Shown: one piece after another, positions 16,647 through 24,544 of the stretch
How the letters are laid out: each line of letters opens with the position of its first letter
Position numbering within the stretch: the stretch's first letter is position 1
Assembly: GCF_019049245.1 (NCBI RefSeq)
Contig: NZ_JAGMUK010000028.1
Coordinates: forward strand, 156,787-220,786
Reading direction: 5' to 3'
Source of the DNA: Streptomyces sp. AC555_RSS877
GTDB taxonomy: Bacteria; Actinomycetota; Actinomycetes; Streptomycetales; Streptomycetaceae
Length of the DNA stretch: 64,000 nucleotides
The notes under the pieces: generated by a model
Told to the model about the DNA's origin: nothing
What the model saw: the letters and a program-made list of their open reading frames with translations, nothing else
The model's database searches: none
Made by a program: the position numbers and the translations under genes

Positions 16647-16679
16647 GGATGGCAGTACACAGTGGGATGGCAGTACACA
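16647..16679. repeat. 15-bp direct repeat GGATGGCAGTACACA, period 18
   Basis: Two perfect copies lie at 16647-16661 and 16665-16679, 23 bp upstream of the micropeptide gene on the minus strand. Direct repeats so close to a start suggest tandem regulator sites. No known regulator motif is recognised. Confidence 0.7.
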
Positions 16680-16682
16680 AAA

Positions 16683-16715
16683 GCCGGGCCCCAGCTTACG
16701 CGGCCGGGGCCCGGC
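16683..16715 (-). terminator. Strong stem-loop after the membrane-protein operon
   Basis: The perfect 10-bp arms GCCGGGCCCC and GGGGCCCGGC enclose a 13-base loop. It lies 30 bp downstream of the last gene of the three-gene membrane operon (stop at 16745), with an A-rich tract beyond it that becomes a U-run in the minus-strand transcript. Confidence 0.75.
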
Positions 16716-16744
16716 CCTCTCCGTGAGGTGTGCCCTCACCGAGG

Positions 16745-17746
16745 TCACCCGAGAAGCTGGCTCTGCAGGGTCACCGTCTGCTGGAACGGAACGGCCTTCG
16801 CCGTGCCCTTCCGGGACTGGATGATCACGGCGAGGACGTCACCGGCGGCCAGGTACGCCTGCCGGACCTGCTCGGCGCCGTACGGCTTCGTCTCCGTGTA
16901 CACGGAGCGCTGGACGTCGTCGACGCGGGCCTGCTCCGGGAAGTCCTCGTCGGCGACGGAGTCCTCGGCGCCGCGCACCATGCGGCCGGGTCCGCTGTAC
17001 GGGCCGATGTCGCCGGAGAACACCTCGTCGACGACGGCCGCGGTGTCGAAGTGCAGGAGGTAGATCCGCGTGTGCGTGCCGTCCTCGGTGGTCCAGCCGC
17101 GGGCCGCGATGTGCCGCAGGCCGTCGTCGACGAGCTCCTGCCGGAACTCCCCGTGCTCCTGCGGCTCGTACTCCGCCAGGAAGTCCTTCGTCGCCAGCCA
17201 GCCGTCCGAGCCGCGCAGCGCCTTGTCCTGTGTGGCCCCCGCGGGGGCCGGCAGCAGCAGGGCACGCAGGTCGGCGTAGTGCGCGCCGGCCTTGTTCGCC
17301 TCGGCGAAGGGCTCCGGGCTGCCCGACGGCAGCGGCGGCTTCTTCAGCTCCGGGTAGTCCCACCGCCCGTCCGACTCCGTCGCCAGGCCGGGTACGTCCG
17401 TCCGCTCCATCCGCGTGATGCCGTACGCGGCCGAAGCCCCGACCGCCGCGAAGACCACGACGGCCGCGGTCCAGCGCAGGGCGGCGCGCAGGACTCGGCG
17501 GTCCCTGGGGGCGGGGGATGTGGGGGACACGAGGGGTGCGTGGAGCGGCGGGGGCGGGAGCGGAGGTGAAGGTGCGGGCGGAGTCAGGACTGCCTGCGGT
17601 TCCGTTGTCACCGGCTCCGTGATCTCCGGCTCCGTGATCTCCGGCTCCGTGATCTCCGTCTCAGCGGCCGTCGGCTCCGTGGCCGACTGCTCCGTGGCCG
17701 ACTGCTCCGTGGCCGTCTGCTCCGTGGTCTGCGTCTGCTCGGTCAT
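16745..17746 (-). CDS. Single-pass membrane protein, third gene of a paralogous trio
   Basis: This is a 333-residue protein with an unusual N-terminal cytoplasmic tail of Thr-Glu repeats (TEQSATEQSATEP, then ITEPEITEPEITEP), then Pro-rich sequence, one membrane helix (AAVVVFAAVGASAAYGI, about residues 102-118) and an extracytoplasmic domain of about 210 residues. That domain is related to the one in the gene at 18630: DLRALLLP, then SDGWLATKDFLAEY, then GWTTEDGTHTRIYLLHF. It starts by a 4-bp ATGA overlap with the preceding gene. No enzyme signature was found. Membrane-anchored, probably surface-exposed, function unknown. Confidence 0.75.
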   Translation of the reverse strand: MTEQTQTTEQTATEQSATEQSATEPTAAETEITEPEITEPEITEPVTTEPQAVLTPPAPSPPLPPPPLHAPLVSPTSPAPRDRRVLRAALRWTAAVVVFAAVGASAAYGITRMERTDVPGLATESDGRWDYPELKKPPLPSGSPEPFAEANKAGAHYADLRALLLPAPAGATQDKALRGSDGWLATKDFLAEYEPQEHGEFRQELVDDGLRHIAARGWTTEDGTHTRIYLLHFDTAAVVDEVFSGDIGPYSGPGRMVRGAEDSVADEDFPEQARVDDVQRSVYTETKPYGAEQVRQAYLAAGDVLAVIIQSRKGTAKAVPFQQTVTLQSQLLG

Positions 17747-18633
17747 ACCGCCTCCCCCGGCTCGGCTATGCGGTCGAGCTGCTCGCTCAGCAGCATCGCG
17801 ACCCCCTTGGTGTCGAGTGGCTTGACGCCGTCCGCGGTGGCGGTGACCAGGACGTCGCCCTGGTAGGCGGAGCAGTACATGGTGTCGAGGTCCGTGTCGT
17901 CGTCCTCGGGCGGCAGGAAGCACTCGGCGTTCTTGTGGCCCTTGACCTCGGGGCCCTTGCGGAAGACGTCCAGGGCGTCGAGGAACCGGTTCTGGAACGT
18001 GGCCATGTCCCGGACGGCCGCCCGGCTCTCCATCTGCGCCAGCACGATGCTCACCGCGAAGGTGCCCTCGTTCTCGCTGAGGGCACTGGCGTCCGAGCTG
18101 AGGTAGCTGCGCATCGCCATGCCCTTGACGCGCTGCCGGTCGATCTCCTTCTCCAGCTTCCTGCGCTGGCTGCGGGGCAGGTCGCTCAGCGACTCCTTGC
18201 GCAGGGCGGTCGCCTGGGCACCGCTGAGCTCCGCGTCGGAGCCGAACTCGCCGAGGTCGGGGCCGCGGCTCCAGCCGTCGGTGCCGTACGGCACGAGGAC
18301 GCCGGCGAGGCCCTTGGCGGTGGCCGCCTTCTCGTCCTCGGCCGTGGTCTTCGGGAACGTCCAGACCGGGGCACCGGCGTCGCGGTCCGCGTCGTTCACG
18401 GTCACGACGGTCTGGCCGACACCGGCGACGACGGCACCGACGAGCACCAGGGATCCGGCCACGGCGGCGATACGGCCACGCGGGAACGGCTTTTTGCCGG
18501 GCGGCGGCGGGACGGGAACGCCGTAGGCGTCGAACGCGGCGGGCGCCGGGGGCTCGACGAACTCGACCGGCCCCACCTGACCGACGTCACCGTCTGGCGT
18601 GCTCGGGACCGGCTCGTTCTCGTTCTCGGTCAC
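17743..18633 (-). CDS. Single-pass membrane protein, second gene of a paralogous trio
   Basis: This 296-residue protein begins with GTG in a 4-bp overlap with the gene upstream and ends in a 4-bp overlap with the gene downstream. It has a Pro-rich acidic cytoplasmic N-terminus, a basic PRGRI stop, one membrane helix (AAVAGSLVLVGAVVAGVG, about residues 54-71), and an outer domain with GTDGW at the same place as SDGW or ADGW in its neighbours. Two Cys residues (AECFLPP and TMYCSAY) could form a disulfide. Function is unknown; the tight coupling suggests the three proteins work as one complex. Confidence 0.72.
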   Translation of the reverse strand: MTENENEPVPSTPDGDVGQVGPVEFVEPPAPAAFDAYGVPVPPPPGKKPFPRGRIAAVAGSLVLVGAVVAGVGQTVVTVNDADRDAGAPVWTFPKTTAEDEKAATAKGLAGVLVPYGTDGWSRGPDLGEFGSDAELSGAQATALRKESLSDLPRSQRRKLEKEIDRQRVKGMAMRSYLSSDASALSENEGTFAVSIVLAQMESRAAVRDMATFQNRFLDALDVFRKGPEVKGHKNAECFLPPEDDDTDLDTMYCSAYQGDVLVTATADGVKPLDTKGVAMLLSEQLDRIAEPGEAV

Positions 18634-19409
18634 AGCCGCTCCATCTGCCGCTCGGCCAGGCCCATGATCTTCTTCTTGGAGATCGGCTTGGTGTCGTACA
18701 TCCAGATCTCCATGACGATGTCGCCGCGCCAGGCGTGGGCCTCGGCGCTGTAGAGCGGCAGGTACCCGGCCTCCCGCTCGGGCTCCGTGTGGACGTACGC
18801 CATGCCGTTGCCGGTGCCGGGGACGGTCCAGCTCTCGGTGGCGTCCTCGGCGTCCGCCCAGTACTGGCTGTCGTCCACCGTGTCGGCGGCCGCGGGGGCC
18901 TCCTCCTGGCGGAACTGGATCAGCCGGATCTCCAGCGTGGACGTGCCGGACTCCCAGCCGGTGACGGCCGCGCGGCGGAACTCGTCGCCGACGAGGTCGC
19001 CGAAGATGTCGTCCGGCGAGTTGTACAGGTCGGCGTAGGCGGCCAGGTCCATCCAGCCGTCGGCGCCGGACAGCCAGTCGGCGTCCTTCGCACCGCCCGG
19101 CTTCTTCAGCAGGAGCTTGCGCAGGTCGCCGTCGGTCCTCACCCGGCGGTCCCGGGCGGCGGACAGCGGCTCGGGGTCCTTGCCCTTCGCCTGCGGCAGC
19201 GTGGGCTGGGAGAGCGAGGGCAGTTTCGTCGGCTCGCGGTCGGCCTGCACGAGGTAGCCGGCGCAGGTGCCGGCGACCAGGCCGAGGACGGCGGCGCCGG
19301 CGATCAGCAGCGCGGTACGCCCGCGCCGGCGGGGCCGGGGCGCGACCGTCGGGTTTACCGGAGTAACCGGGGCGACTGGGGCGTCGGCTACTTCTTCGGG
19401 TACTTCCAA
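18630..19409 (-). CDS. Single-pass membrane protein, first gene of a paralogous trio
   Basis: This frame encodes a Pro/Val-rich N-terminus, a strongly basic PRPRRRGRT, one membrane helix (ALLIAGAAVLGLVAGTCAG) and an outer domain with DLRKLLLK, GADGWMDLAAYADLY and TGWESGTSTLEIRLIQF. These elements recur in the gene at 16745. The TTG at 19409 was chosen because a GGGGGGA stretch lies about 5 nt upstream; the frame is open further, so the start is uncertain. The gene heads an operon with the next two, and its promoter must share the 100 bp that separate it from the divergent DsrE-like gene. Confidence 0.7.
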   Translation of the reverse strand: MEVPEEVADAPVAPVTPVNPTVAPRPRRRGRTALLIAGAAVLGLVAGTCAGYLVQADREPTKLPSLSQPTLPQAKGKDPEPLSAARDRRVRTDGDLRKLLLKKPGGAKDADWLSGADGWMDLAAYADLYNSPDDIFGDLVGDEFRRAAVTGWESGTSTLEIRLIQFRQEEAPAAADTVDDSQYWADAEDATESWTVPGTGNGMAYVHTEPEREAGYLPLYSAEAHAWRGDIVMEIWMYDTKPISKKKIMGLAERQMERL

Positions 19410-19511
19410 GACGTCCCCCCACAGAACGTGAAGTGCGCATTCCGTATGCGCGCTCACAGGAGACTCGTGGTCAGAGCACCGAGTTGTAGCGGAGTTGATT
19501 ACGATTCGGCC

Positions 19512-19874
19512 ATGGCAAAGAAGCTCGTGATCAAGGTGACGGCCGGGGCGGATGCCCCCGAGCGGTGCTCGCAGGCGTTCACGGTGGCGGCGGTGGCCGT
19601 GGCCAGCGGCGTCGACGTCTCCCTGTGGCTGACCGGCGAGTCCGCGTGGTTCGCCCTCCCGGGCCGTGCCGCCGAGTTCGACCTCCCCCACGCGGCCCCC
19701 CTCCCCGACCTCCTCGACTCGATCCTCACCGCGGGCCGCATCACCCTGTGCACCCAGTGCGCGGCCCGCCGGGACATCACGGAGAACGACGTCATCAAGG
19801 GCGTCCGCATCGCGGGAGCCCAGGTGTTCGTCCAGGAGGCCCTGGCGGACGAGACGCAGGCGCTCGTCTACTGA
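19512..19874 (+). CDS. DsrE-family sulfur-relay-like protein
   Basis: This 120-residue protein has the DsrE fold signature: an N-terminal strand KLVIKVTAG, the ERCSQAFTVAAVAVASG helix, LWLTGESAW, and the motif LCTQCAARRDI near residues 78-88. The CxxC suggests thiol or persulfide chemistry. The gene is near, but not in, the thiosulfate sulfurtransferase operon. It converges with the VOC gene, overlapping it by 7 bp. Confidence 0.75.
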   Translation: MAKKLVIKVTAGADAPERCSQAFTVAAVAVASGVDVSLWLTGESAWFALPGRAAEFDLPHAAPLPDLLDSILTAGRITLCTQCAARRDITENDVIKGVRIAGAQVFVQEALADETQALVY

Positions 19875-20257
19875 GACGCCTGCACCCACAGGCAGAAAGG
19901 GTGCCCCGACGGGTCGAACAGCACCCGTACGTCGTCCTGGGGCTGGTACTCCGCGAGCCGCGCCCCCTCGGCGACGGCCCGCGCGGTCTCGGCGTCCAGG
20001 TCGTCGACCTCGATGTCCAGGTGCAGCATCATCTGCTGTTCGCCGGGCCTGCGGCGGGTGGGCCAGACGGGCGGGACGTAGTCGGGTTCGGCCTGGAAGG
20101 AGAGCGCTGTGCCCCCGGCGCCGGGCGGCGGGCCGATGAGGACCCAGTCCGGCTCCTCGGCACGGACCTCGTATCCGAGCAGGCGGAGGTAGAACCCGGC
20201 CAGCTCGTGCGCGTCCCGCGCGTCGAGCACCACGGTGGACAGCCTCACAGGCGACAT
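19868..20257 (-). CDS. VOC/glyoxalase-like protein
   Basis: This 129-residue protein has the duplicated beta-alpha-beta-beta-beta plan of the vicinal-oxygen-chelate superfamily: VVLDARDAHELAGFYLRLLGYEV, then MMLHLDIEVDDLDAETARAVAEGA, and the closing FDPSGHPFCLWVQ. The metal-ligand His and Glu positions are only partly conserved (HLDIEV is present), so the reaction is unknown. ATG 20257 gives the standard start just before RLSTVVLD. Confidence 0.75.
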   Translation of the reverse strand: MSPVRLSTVVLDARDAHELAGFYLRLLGYEVRAEEPDWVLIGPPPGAGGTALSFQAEPDYVPPVWPTRRRPGEQQMMLHLDIEVDDLDAETARAVAEGARLAEYQPQDDVRVLFDPSGHPFCLWVQASQ

Positions 20258-20267
20258 GCGCCTCTTC

Positions 20268-20528
20268 CTACTGGCGCCGCCACTTCCCGTCCAGCTCGTC
20301 CCACCAGTCGTCGGACTTCGGGTCACCGGAGGGGTCGTCCCACCAGCGGTCGTCGGGGCCTCGGCGGTTGGCGATCATGGCGGCGACCGGGGGGATGACC
20401 ATGGCCACCACGCACATGCCCACCGCCACGGGGACCGACCAGAGGCGTACGACTCCCCAGGCCAGGACGAAGAGGCCGATGCAGGTCCCCATCATGGCGA
20501 AGTACGTGTGTCGCCGCCGTGCGTACAT
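20268..20528 (-). CDS. DUF3099 membrane protein
   Basis: This 86-residue protein has two adjacent membrane helices (TYFAMMGTCIGLFVLAWGVV and VPVAVGMCVVAMVIPPVAAMI), the characteristic RRHTYFAMMG start of DUF3099 proteins, and a hydrophilic Trp/Asp-rich tail. It is 10 bp upstream of the VOC gene on the same strand. Function is unknown. Confidence 0.75.
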   Translation of the reverse strand: MYARRRHTYFAMMGTCIGLFVLAWGVVRLWSVPVAVGMCVVAMVIPPVAAMIANRRGPDDRWWDDPSGDPKSDDWWDELDGKWRRQ

Positions 20529-20562
20529 GGCTCCAGGGTAGGTCCGGGGCCCGCCCATGCCG

Positions 20563-20605
20563 AAGGGCCGCACCCCCGGTGTCCAACCCGTGGGGTGCGG
20601 CCCTT
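20563..20605 (-). terminator. 14-bp perfect stem-loop after the sulfurtransferase operon
   Basis: The arms AAGGGCCGCACCCC and GGGGTGCGGCCCTT are perfectly complementary with a 15-base loop. It follows the DUF1416 stop codon by 19 bp and precedes the DUF3099 start. It should terminate the sulfurtransferase transcript; the A/T ends suggest bidirectional use. Confidence 0.8.
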
Positions 20606-20623
20606 CAGCCGTCGGGTTCTGCC

Positions 20624-20911
20624 TCAGACCGCGATCGCGACCTCGGCGAGACCGCCCTGCTGCGCGACGACCGTGCGGTCGGCGGTGCCGCCGGGCACGA
20701 GGGCGCGAACGGTCCAGGTGCCCTCCGCCGCGTAGAAGCGGAACTGGCCCGTCGCGGACGTCGGGACCTCCGCGGTGAACTCACCGGTCGAGTCCAGCAG
20801 ACGGACGTAACCGGTCACCGGCTCCCCGTCGCGGGTCACCTGACCCTGAATCGTGGTTTCACCGGGCTTGATCGTCGAGGCGTCCGGGCCGCCGGCCTTC
20901 GCTCCACACAT
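20624..20911 (-). CDS. DUF1416 protein, partner of thiosulfate sulfurtransferase
   Basis: This 95-residue protein starts MCGAKAGGPDAST, the conserved opening of DUF1416. The rest is an Ig/transthyretin-like beta domain (IQGQVTRDGEPVTGYVRLLD, FRFYAAEGTWTVRAL). The pairing with a rhodanese-type sulfurtransferase is standard in actinobacteria. The Cys at position 2 may accept or present sulfur (inference). It lies 29 bp downstream of the sulfurtransferase gene. Confidence 0.85.
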   Translation of the reverse strand: MCGAKAGGPDASTIKPGETTIQGQVTRDGEPVTGYVRLLDSTGEFTAEVPTSATGQFRFYAAEGTWTVRALVPGGTADRTVVAQQGGLAEVAIAV

Positions 20912-20940
20912 GTCTGTCTCCAGAGGTCGTTCAGGTCGGA

Positions 20941-21780
20941 TTACTTGTTGGCGCCGAGCTCGATCGGCACGCCCACGAGGGAGCCGTACTCGGTCCAGGA
21001 GCCGTCGTAGTTCTTGACGTTCTCCACACCGAGCAGCTCGTGCAGGACGAACCAGGTCAGCGCGGAGCGCTCACCGATGCGGCAGTACGCGATGGTGTCC
21101 TTGGCGAGGTCGACCTGCTCCTCGGCGTAGAGCTCCTTGAGCTCCTCGTCCGACTTGAAGGTGCCGTCGTCGTTGGCGTTCTTCGACCACGGGATGTTGC
21201 GGGCGGACGGGACGTGACCCGGGCGCTGCGACTGCTCCTGCGGCAGGTGGGCGGGGGCCAGCAGCTTGCCGGAGAACTCGTCGGGCGAACGGACGTCGAC
21301 CAGGTTCTGCGAGCCGATCGCGGCGACGACGTCGTCGCGGAAGGCACGGATGGCCTTGTTCTGCGGCTTGGCCTTGTAGTCGGTCGTGGGACGCTCGGGC
21401 ACGTCCTCGACCAGCTCGCGGGCGTCCAGCTCCCACTTCTTGCGGCCGCCGTCGAGAAGCTTGACGTTCTCGTGGCCGTACAGCTTGAAGTACCAGTAGG
21501 CGTACGACGCGAACCAGTTGTTGTTGCCGCCGTAGAGGATCACCAGCGTGTCGTTGGCGATGCCCTTCGCGGAGAGGAGCTTCTCGAAGCCCTCCTGGTC
21601 GACGAAGTCACGGCGGACCGGGTCCTGGAGGTCGTCGGTCCAGTCGATCCGGATCGCGTTGCGAATGTGGTTCTTCTCGTAGGCGGACGTGTCCTCGTCC
21701 ACCTCGACGATGGCGATGCTGGGGTTGTCGAGGTTGGCCTCGACCCAGTCGGCGTCGACCAGGACGTCGCTGCGGCTCAT
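20941..21780 (-). CDS. sseA: Thiosulfate sulfurtransferase (rhodanese)
   Basis: This 279-residue tandem rhodanese has an inactive N-terminal domain (VILYGGNNNWFASYAYWYFKLYG) and an active C-terminal domain with the loop YCRIGERSALTW. The Cys of CRIGERS takes sulfur from thiosulfate. It is transcribed with the DUF1416 gene. Upstream are a 26-codon leader peptide gene and a leaderless promoter, suggesting attenuation by a sulfur-amino-acid signal. Confidence 0.9.
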   Translation of the reverse strand: MSRSDVLVDADWVEANLDNPSIAIVEVDEDTSAYEKNHIRNAIRIDWTDDLQDPVRRDFVDQEGFEKLLSAKGIANDTLVILYGGNNNWFASYAYWYFKLYGHENVKLLDGGRKKWELDARELVEDVPERPTTDYKAKPQNKAIRAFRDDVVAAIGSQNLVDVRSPDEFSGKLLAPAHLPQEQSQRPGHVPSARNIPWSKNANDDGTFKSDEELKELYAEEQVDLAKDTIAYCRIGERSALTWFVLHELLGVENVKNYDGSWTEYGSLVGVPIELGANK

Positions 21781-21908
21781 GCTCTTTCTCCTCCGGGGCA
21801 GTTACGGCGGGGCGTGCAAGTGAGAGGCGTGCGCGTGCATGCCGTCGGACGGCGCGTGCGCACGGATGCCCTGGGCAGGGCGGGGGATGCGGAGGGCTGC
21901 GCCTCCGC

Positions 21909-21989
21909 TCAGAAAGTGCGACAGAGCATGGCGGAGACGCGGCACAGGTCCACTGCCCGCCGCTTCGTGAGATCCGCCTGTCGCTTCAT
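21909..21989 (-). CDS. 26-residue leader peptide with two Cys codons
   Basis: This short frame runs from an ATG to TGA and ends about 130 bp before the sulfurtransferase start. The peptide begins MKRQADLTKRRAVD and then reads LCRVSAMLCRTF, with Cys-Arg twice. Short leader peptides of this pattern precede sulfur genes in Streptomyces. A TACGAT hexamer 7 nt before the ATG and a GTGACA box 18 bp further up imply a leaderless mRNA starting at the ATG. Control by Cys-tRNA availability is inferred. Confidence 0.7.
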   Translation of the reverse strand: MKRQADLTKRRAVDLCRVSAMLCRTF

Positions 21990-21996
21990 GGCCTCG

Positions 21997-22026
21997 ATCG
22001 TAGGGACGGACAGGCGCGCATGTCAC
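21997..22026 (-). promoter_or_regulatory. Promoter for the leader peptide and sulfurtransferase operon
   Basis: Read on the minus strand, GTGACA (22021-22026) and TACGAT (21997-22002) are separated by 18 bp, a near-consensus vegetative promoter. The expected start of transcription falls at or next to the ATG of the leader peptide. Confidence 0.6.
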
Positions 22027-22190
22027 CGGTGTGTCGTATTTTGAGACGCGATCGTCCGCGATGTGAGAACACAAGGCTGCCCGGGCCGTGGCTGCACGGT
22101 TCCCGGGCGGACGTATCCGTCATCACATCTGCGGTACGGACGGCGGCGTCTCGCGAGTCGGACAGCCCCGTCCCATGAGCTCAGGACTGT

Positions 22191-22928
22191 TTACCCGGCC
22201 AGCCGGACGTTCGAACCCTGCACCGTGATCTCCACACCGTTCTTCGCCGCCTGCACCTTGTCGAGCTGGACGCCGCCGGGCAGTCCGTCGATCTTCTGCT
22301 CGAAGTCGGTGACCGTCCGGGCCCGGCTCTCGGCGAGGTCGACGCCGCCGAACGTGGGCAGCGTGTCGGCGTGCACCTTCACCATGTCGCCCTCGGCGGT
22401 GACCGTGCTGAGGACGTAGACCGGCTCCGGCAGCCTGGTGCCGAGCACCGTCGCCTCGATCTCCACCTTGATCTTGCCCTTGCCGCCGTCGGAGAGGCCG
22501 ACAACGTTGGCGGTGACGCCGGGGGCCAGCTGGGTGGGCTCGGACTTGGCGGTCTTGAGCAGCTCGTCGTACGTGATGGACGCGGTGCCGGTGGCGCTGT
22601 TCGCGGTGGCGGAGCTGTAGTCGCCGGAGAACTCGACGCCCCTCATGTTCGCCTTGAGGTCGTCGATACGGATCGTCTGGTCGCCGTTGCCGGTGTCCGC
22701 CTCGTAGTCCTTGATGCCGACCTCGACGTCGTCGAGTTCACCGCCGACGACCTGGGTGAGGAACGGGAAGCCCTTGATGGAGACGTCGGGGGTGACGGCC
22801 AGACCCTCGGTGGTCTTCAGCTTGCCCGCCGCCTCGTCCTCCGCGAAGTTGACCGCGAGGCGGTCGGCGAGGACGAACAGGCCGCCGAAGATGACGACGA
22901 GGATCAGAAGTATTCGCAGTGCGCGCAT
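22191..22928 (-). CDS. DUF2993 (LmeA-like) membrane-anchored or periplasmic protein
   Basis: This 245-residue protein starts with a membrane helix or uncleaved signal (LRILLILVVIFGGLFVLADRLAV) and has the DUF2993 repeat features: ISIKGFPFLTQVVGGELDDVEV at the front and LPGGVQLDKVQAAKNGVEITVQGSNV at the end. Related mycobacterial LmeA binds phospholipids and is needed for cell-envelope glycan maturation; in Streptomyces the role is not established. The ATG gives MRALRILL. Confidence 0.82.
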   Translation of the reverse strand: MRALRILLILVVIFGGLFVLADRLAVNFAEDEAAGKLKTTEGLAVTPDVSIKGFPFLTQVVGGELDDVEVGIKDYEADTGNGDQTIRIDDLKANMRGVEFSGDYSSATANSATGTASITYDELLKTAKSEPTQLAPGVTANVVGLSDGGKGKIKVEIEATVLGTRLPEPVYVLSTVTAEGDMVKVHADTLPTFGGVDLAESRARTVTDFEQKIDGLPGGVQLDKVQAAKNGVEITVQGSNVRLAG

Positions 22929-23117
22929 GCGGTGTTCCCCACGACGGCGGTCGGACGACGGTCGGTTGACGGCCGGGTGGCCATCGAGCGTGAGAGTAAC
23001 CCCGAGCCGGGCGGGGGCCGGAAAATTGTCGATCAGCTGTGACAGGAGGGGAGGGGCCGGTGCCGCACGGGAACTGAGCCGCAGACGAAGGGCGCCGACG
23101 ACCCGACCGTCCCCGGC

Positions 23118-24251
23118 TTACCCCCATGCCCGTCCCAGCACGTAGACCGCCGGTGCGGCCGTCGCCAGGGGGAGGGCCACGCCCGCCGTGAAGTGCACGA
23201 AGCGCGACGGGTAGTCGTAACTCGCGACCCGGTGGCCGATCAGCGCGCACACCGCCGCGCCCGCCCCGAGCAGCGCGCCGTCCGGGCCGAGACCCGTCAT
23301 GGCGCCGACCGCGATGCCCGCGCCCGCCGCGGCGAGCAGGGAGACGATCACGGAGGCCGGCGTCGGCAGGGGCAGCGCGCGGGCGAGGACGGCAACGGCC
23401 ACCGCGGCCGCGCCGACCGTGACCGCGTCCGGGTCGGCGGCGAGGTGGCCGGCCGCGACGATCGCCAGCGCCGCGGAGGCGACCGTGGCCATCAGGCCGT
23501 ACATCCGCTCGTCCGGGTCGGCGTGCGAACGCAGTTGGAGGACGAGGGACAGCAGGACCCAGACGCCCAGCGTGCCGAGGATCGCGGCGGGCCCGTTCTC
23601 GCGGCCGGCCGCGAGCAGCACGGCATCCGCGACCAGCGCCCCCAGGAAGGCGAGGGCGATGCCCTGCCGGGCGGGCCACATGCCGTTGAGCCGGAACCAG
23701 CCCGCCGCCGTGACCGCCTGGAGGAGGACGAGCGGTACGAGGAGGGCGTAGGACCCGATGGCCGCCGTACCTGACAGGAGCAGGCCGAGCAGCGCGGTGA
23801 GCGCGGCGGGCTGCATACCGGGCTCGATGATCGGGGAACGCCCCTCGAGACGGGCCCGCTGCGCGTCGCTGACGCGGGCGTTGCCGGTCGCGGTGGCGGG
23901 GCCGTAGCCGGGAGCCGGTTCCTGGGGTGCGCTCGCATGCGCATGTGTCTGCGGAGGCTGGGGCTGCTGAGGCTGCTGAGGCGTCGGCTGCGGGAGCTGA
24001 TGAGCTCCGTAGGCGTCGTACGTCGACTGTGCCGGGGTCTGCTGCGGCATGTACGCCGTCTCCGCGGCCGACACCGGCTGCTGCACCTGCGTCTCCCAGG
24101 TCTGCCCCTGCCACTGCTGCGACTGCTGGGCGGCCTGCTGTTCCTCGTAGGCCTGCTGCCAGTAGGGGTCGTACCCCTCTTGTCCCTCGTGTCCGTCGTG
24201 CCCCTGCTGGGGCCGGTACGGAGTACCGCCCTCATACGGCTGGTCGCTCAT
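23118..24251 (-). CDS. Polytopic membrane protein with Gln-rich N-terminus
   Basis: This is a 377-residue protein. The first 130 residues are hydrophilic and rich in Gln, Pro and Tyr (QQAAQQSQQWQGQ, PQQPQQPQPPQ), and the remaining part has about nine membrane helices (for example AALTALLGLLLSGTAAIGSYALLVPLVLLQ). It starts at ATG 24251, two bases after the stop codon of the moaD-like gene, with GGAGGG at the right distance, so the two are co-expressed. No transporter signature was recognised. Confidence 0.75.
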   Translation of the reverse strand: MSDQPYEGGTPYRPQQGHDGHEGQEGYDPYWQQAYEEQQAAQQSQQWQGQTWETQVQQPVSAAETAYMPQQTPAQSTYDAYGAHQLPQPTPQQPQQPQPPQTHAHASAPQEPAPGYGPATATGNARVSDAQRARLEGRSPIIEPGMQPAALTALLGLLLSGTAAIGSYALLVPLVLLQAVTAAGWFRLNGMWPARQGIALAFLGALVADAVLLAAGRENGPAAILGTLGVWVLLSLVLQLRSHADPDERMYGLMATVASAALAIVAAGHLAADPDAVTVGAAAVAVAVLARALPLPTPASVIVSLLAAAGAGIAVGAMTGLGPDGALLGAGAAVCALIGHRVASYDYPSRFVHFTAGVALPLATAAPAVYVLGRAWG

Positions 24252-24253
24252 CG

Positions 24254-24508
24254 TCACCCTCCTGCGAACGGCGGCAGCACCTCGACCGTGCCGCCGTCGG
24301 CCAGCCGTACCGTCTCATGTGCGCGGGTGCCGACCGGGTCACCGTCGACGAGGAACGAGCATCGCTGCAGGACGCGCACCAGCTCGCCGGGGTGTCGCCC
24401 GCGTACGGCGTCGAGCGCCTCGGCGAGCGTGGCCGCGTCGAACGGCTCCTCGGCGATCTGGGCCGCGGCCTTCGCGGCGGCCCAGTAGCGCACCGTGACC
24501 TTTGGCAT
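24254..24508 (-). CDS. MoaD/ThiS-family sulfur-carrier-like protein
   Basis: This 84-residue ubiquitin-like protein starts with VTVRYWAAAKAAA, ends in the required C-terminal Gly-Gly (LPPFAGG) and has the usual MoaD length. The C-terminal glycine would be thiocarboxylated, as in molybdopterin synthase small subunits. It lacks neighbouring molybdenum-cofactor genes, and coupling to a membrane protein gene leaves its pathway open. GAGG precedes the ATG at 24508 by 5 bases. Confidence 0.8.
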   Translation of the reverse strand: MPKVTVRYWAAAKAAAQIAEEPFDAATLAEALDAVRGRHPGELVRVLQRCSFLVDGDPVGTRAHETVRLADGGTVEVLPPFAGG

Positions 24509-24544
24509 CGGTTCCTCAATCAATCGGCGGTGTACACGGCCAGG

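Noticed and set aside
22201..22225. GTTCGAACCC resembling a tRNA T-loop
   Set aside because: It lies inside the DUF2993 coding sequence, and no acceptor or anticodon stem can be formed around it.
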